A stretch of DNA of 52,500 nt, taken from Bigelowiella natans CCMP2755 (taxonomy: Eukaryota > Cercozoa > Chlorarachniophyceae). Made by a program: the position numbers and the translations under genes. The notes below the pieces were generated by a model. That model was given only the letters and a program-made list of their open reading frames with translations. It had not been told where the DNA came from and made no database searches. Location of the stretch: NCBI GenBank assembly GCA_000320545.1, contig ADNK01001953.1, positions 55,001-107,500 of the forward strand. The letters run 5' to 3'. Shown here piece after piece: positions 50,286 through 52,500 of the stretch (position 1 is the stretch's first letter; every line of letters begins with the position of its first letter).

Positions 50286-52500
50286 ATAGTAGGACATGCA
50301 CGTCAGAAAATTCCTCACATGAACAATTCCTGGAACACATCCAACAACTAGCCGTCGACCATTTTAGCATTTTCACTGATATGTTTTCGACGCATAGTAA
50401 AAACCCCCTCCATTTTACAGATTTCCTACTTTACTTCCAACAGAAAAGGAATCAAGATGATGATGATGACGGATTAGAAAGAAACTCGTCTCCTCATCCC
50501 TGCTTCTTTCCACTCGGCAGATAAGATGTCGGTGGAATACAAGGTCCTCGCCACATTCTCGTGCAAATGTTAAATACATCTTAGTACAATATTCGCTGGC
50601 AGCTCGTAAACTCCGGGAATCAGGATTCGGTCTTCCATGGTTCTGCGCTCTACAAGTGAGACGGACGCGCTCGCGCAACAAACCGATGGATCTTATTCAT
50701 AATTACGGTATTAATTTAGGCCCAAAATGAAGCTTGAAGTTTTATCCTCTCGAGGAGTACGAGTGGTGCTAGTAATAACTTACATGGCGGCCATCACCGG
50801 GGTTGTCATCACTGCAGTGCCAACTGGCGTAGATAGGTTTGTTTTCGTTAGGGAATAAAAAGGGATTGAAAGTAACTTTAGCGACCACCGCCTTATAATT
50901 TAGCGCCATCGATCGGTTTCTGCTGGTTCCTTCCTTGGCCATTGGGTACACCTTTATGGTTTACCTCTTCCTGCGGTAGTCAACATCATCATCATGCAAC
51001 GTACTGGAATGGAATGGATCAGTAGTTAACTAGTTCTTCTTCTCTCCTCTCTTAGATATTGCATGTGGGAATGTCTTGGCTTGGTACTTCGGGAACAAGT
51101 TTGGACGTTTTTAACACTTTGTGTTTGCGCAGTTTGCGCACTGGAGGTAAAATATCATTGTTTACTGCCAACACAAGGACTGTAGTCGTTGAAAGCCAGC
51201 ATTATCGTCGTGCCTATCTTCGTTGGTGTTCAAACCATATCGGCGAGTAGTATGCTGTTTAAAATCGCCATCAGTGTCTATGTTACTGAATAAATTTCGA
51301 TGCTGAAACGCACCACACTATTTCTTCAAAGGTGGCAGTTCATACATTCCAAGAGGTGCCAGCAGCCGGTGTCACAGCTGCACGGTAATACTACAATAAA
51401 GTCGACGATGATAACGTCAAAGATGAGGACAACAACAATGATGATTTAGATGAAAAGGGAAAAGGTGTATAATCTAATTAATTATACAACAGAGTTGCGT
51501 TACAGAACGTGCAGAAGCTGCTATGGCTTATGATGATGGTAGATACATTTTATAGGAGAGGAGAAGAGTATATTATATTTAATCATGGTATTTTCTATGT
51601 AATATGTAATGGAAATTAAAGAAGGAGAAAACCAGAGTATATACTAGTAGTTGTCCGGTAAACTACTCTGTTTAATGTGTTCATAGGATTCTTTTGGGAG
51701 GAAACGCGTCGTCATATGCTCCCGCTTTTATAGATGGTGATATTCAGTTTAAAAACGAACAAAGAGAGATTGTTGTTCACATATCTAATCTTTCTCATTG
51801 CTTTTTCTAATAGGAAAGTACTGTTTGTTACCTGCAACGTCGTCGCTGAGGTATGCAACATCCCGTCCTCATTGATTGATATGATTTTTAAGTCCGCGGT
51901 TTTATTGTCAGACTTTCGCCGATGATTAATGAATACACAGTGTTACTGCTGCTGCTGCTGCTGCTGTAGTTGTTGATCATTGTGCGCATGTGTATACGTA
52001 GTAGTCTAATATCTCTATACTACCTTATGGTTGGATGATGATGGTGGTGATGATGATTATTTCCAATAATTATATTCTTCTTCTCTACCTCTTCTGACTA
52101 CTACTACTGCTGCTGCTATTAGGCAGTTACACAGAGTCTGTGCAGCAAGTATTCACCAGAAGACATGGCAGTCACGTGGTATTATATACTACTACTAATA
52201 CTACTACTTCTACTACATATATTGGTTGTGTTATAAATGATAGATGCTGGCGATGATAAAGACTCGTCGTCGTCTTTGACAATTTATGTATATTTATCGA
52301 TAGCATTTTCCTGATCAGGGGTTTTGATGGTGTGTTCGTGATTTGGCTACTGAGTTTGATGAGGAGGAGCAAAGCCTATCTTTCTCAGCAACCCTACTTA
52401 CACACTCGCACAAGACAGTTAGGATTTCGTTTCTTTTGCTTTCAAACCATCGTCGTCATCGTTTCAATAATAACATGCGCAATCATTAATGCAGCTACGC
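50286..52500 (+). CDS. Multi-pass membrane protein, runs off the right edge
   Basis: Phase-consistent exons: one ending at 50396, then 50521-50543, 50603-50655, 50720-50836, 51056-51146, 51332-51384, 51493-51538, 51687-51736, 51814-51850, 52123-52178, and 52319 to the window end. The true start lies upstream and was not found. At least four hydrophobic segments are visible: VRVVLVITYMAAITGVVITA, EQVWTFLTLCVCAVCAL, VFVIWLLSLM and FQTIVVIVSIITCAIINA. Other landmarks are DRYCMWECLGLV and a basic loop YLHTRTRQLGFRFFCFQ. The pattern reminds me of seven-transmembrane, Wntless/TMEM181-like or GPR107-like proteins, but no diagnostic motif lets me name it. The introns are short, and several are rich in (GAT) and (CTG) triplets. 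Confidence 0.7.

Noticed and set aside
50415-50951. Minus-strand frames starting MEDRILIPG and MAKEGTS
   Set aside because: They are antisense to plus-strand exons that join in phase into a long membrane protein continuing to the window edge.

Overview
This is eukaryotic nuclear DNA, rich in introns and simple repeats. Almost every gene is broken into short exons joined by GT-AG introns, and many introns are largely di- or trinucleotide microsatellites. I built the gene models by hand from splice dinucleotides, reading-frame phase and protein sense. Where a total coding length is given it is divisible by three. Exon edges are predictions and no transcript data were available.

The likely source is a plastid-bearing microbial eukaryote, probably an alga with a complex (secondary) plastid. 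It encodes a plastid-type PAP/fibrillin protein that starts with a secretory-signal-like leader, a secreted Cys-rich protein of a kind I associate with algae, and Tudor/SH3-like modules of a kind I associate with algal and protist proteins. I cannot name the species.

Layout: 44-1705 (+) end of an unrecognised gene; 6060-7487 (+) secreted Cys-rich protein; 9379-12261 (-) PLAC8 family; 13412-21628 (+) a very large UBZ4 zinc finger / ankyrin / double-BTB protein; 22464-25445 (-) PAP/fibrillin; 25846-30364 (+) membrane-anchored Sel1-repeat protein; 31154-32068 (-) basic hypothetical protein; 35723-45014 (-) about 31-exon Tudor-like protein; 47395-49531 (-) CobW-family GTPase; about 50286 to past the right edge (+) multi-pass membrane protein. 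Neighbours mostly alternate in strand, giving divergent pairs (12.3/13.4, 25.4/25.8 and 49.5/50.3 kb) and convergent pairs (7.5/9.4, 21.6/22.5 and 30.4/31.2 kb).

Between genes there are compound (CA)(TA)(TG) microsatellites, TGCA/GCTAGC-rich dispersed-repeat islands, a perfect 52-bp tandem duplication, and a MITE-like 476-bp element with about 40-bp terminal inverted repeats. I saw no operon, CRISPR array, rRNA or tRNA gene. The genes do not form an obvious single pathway. Shared themes are ubiquitin/ER quality control (UBZ-BTB, Sel1), metal handling (CobW, and possibly PLAC8) and plastid lipid biology (fibrillin).
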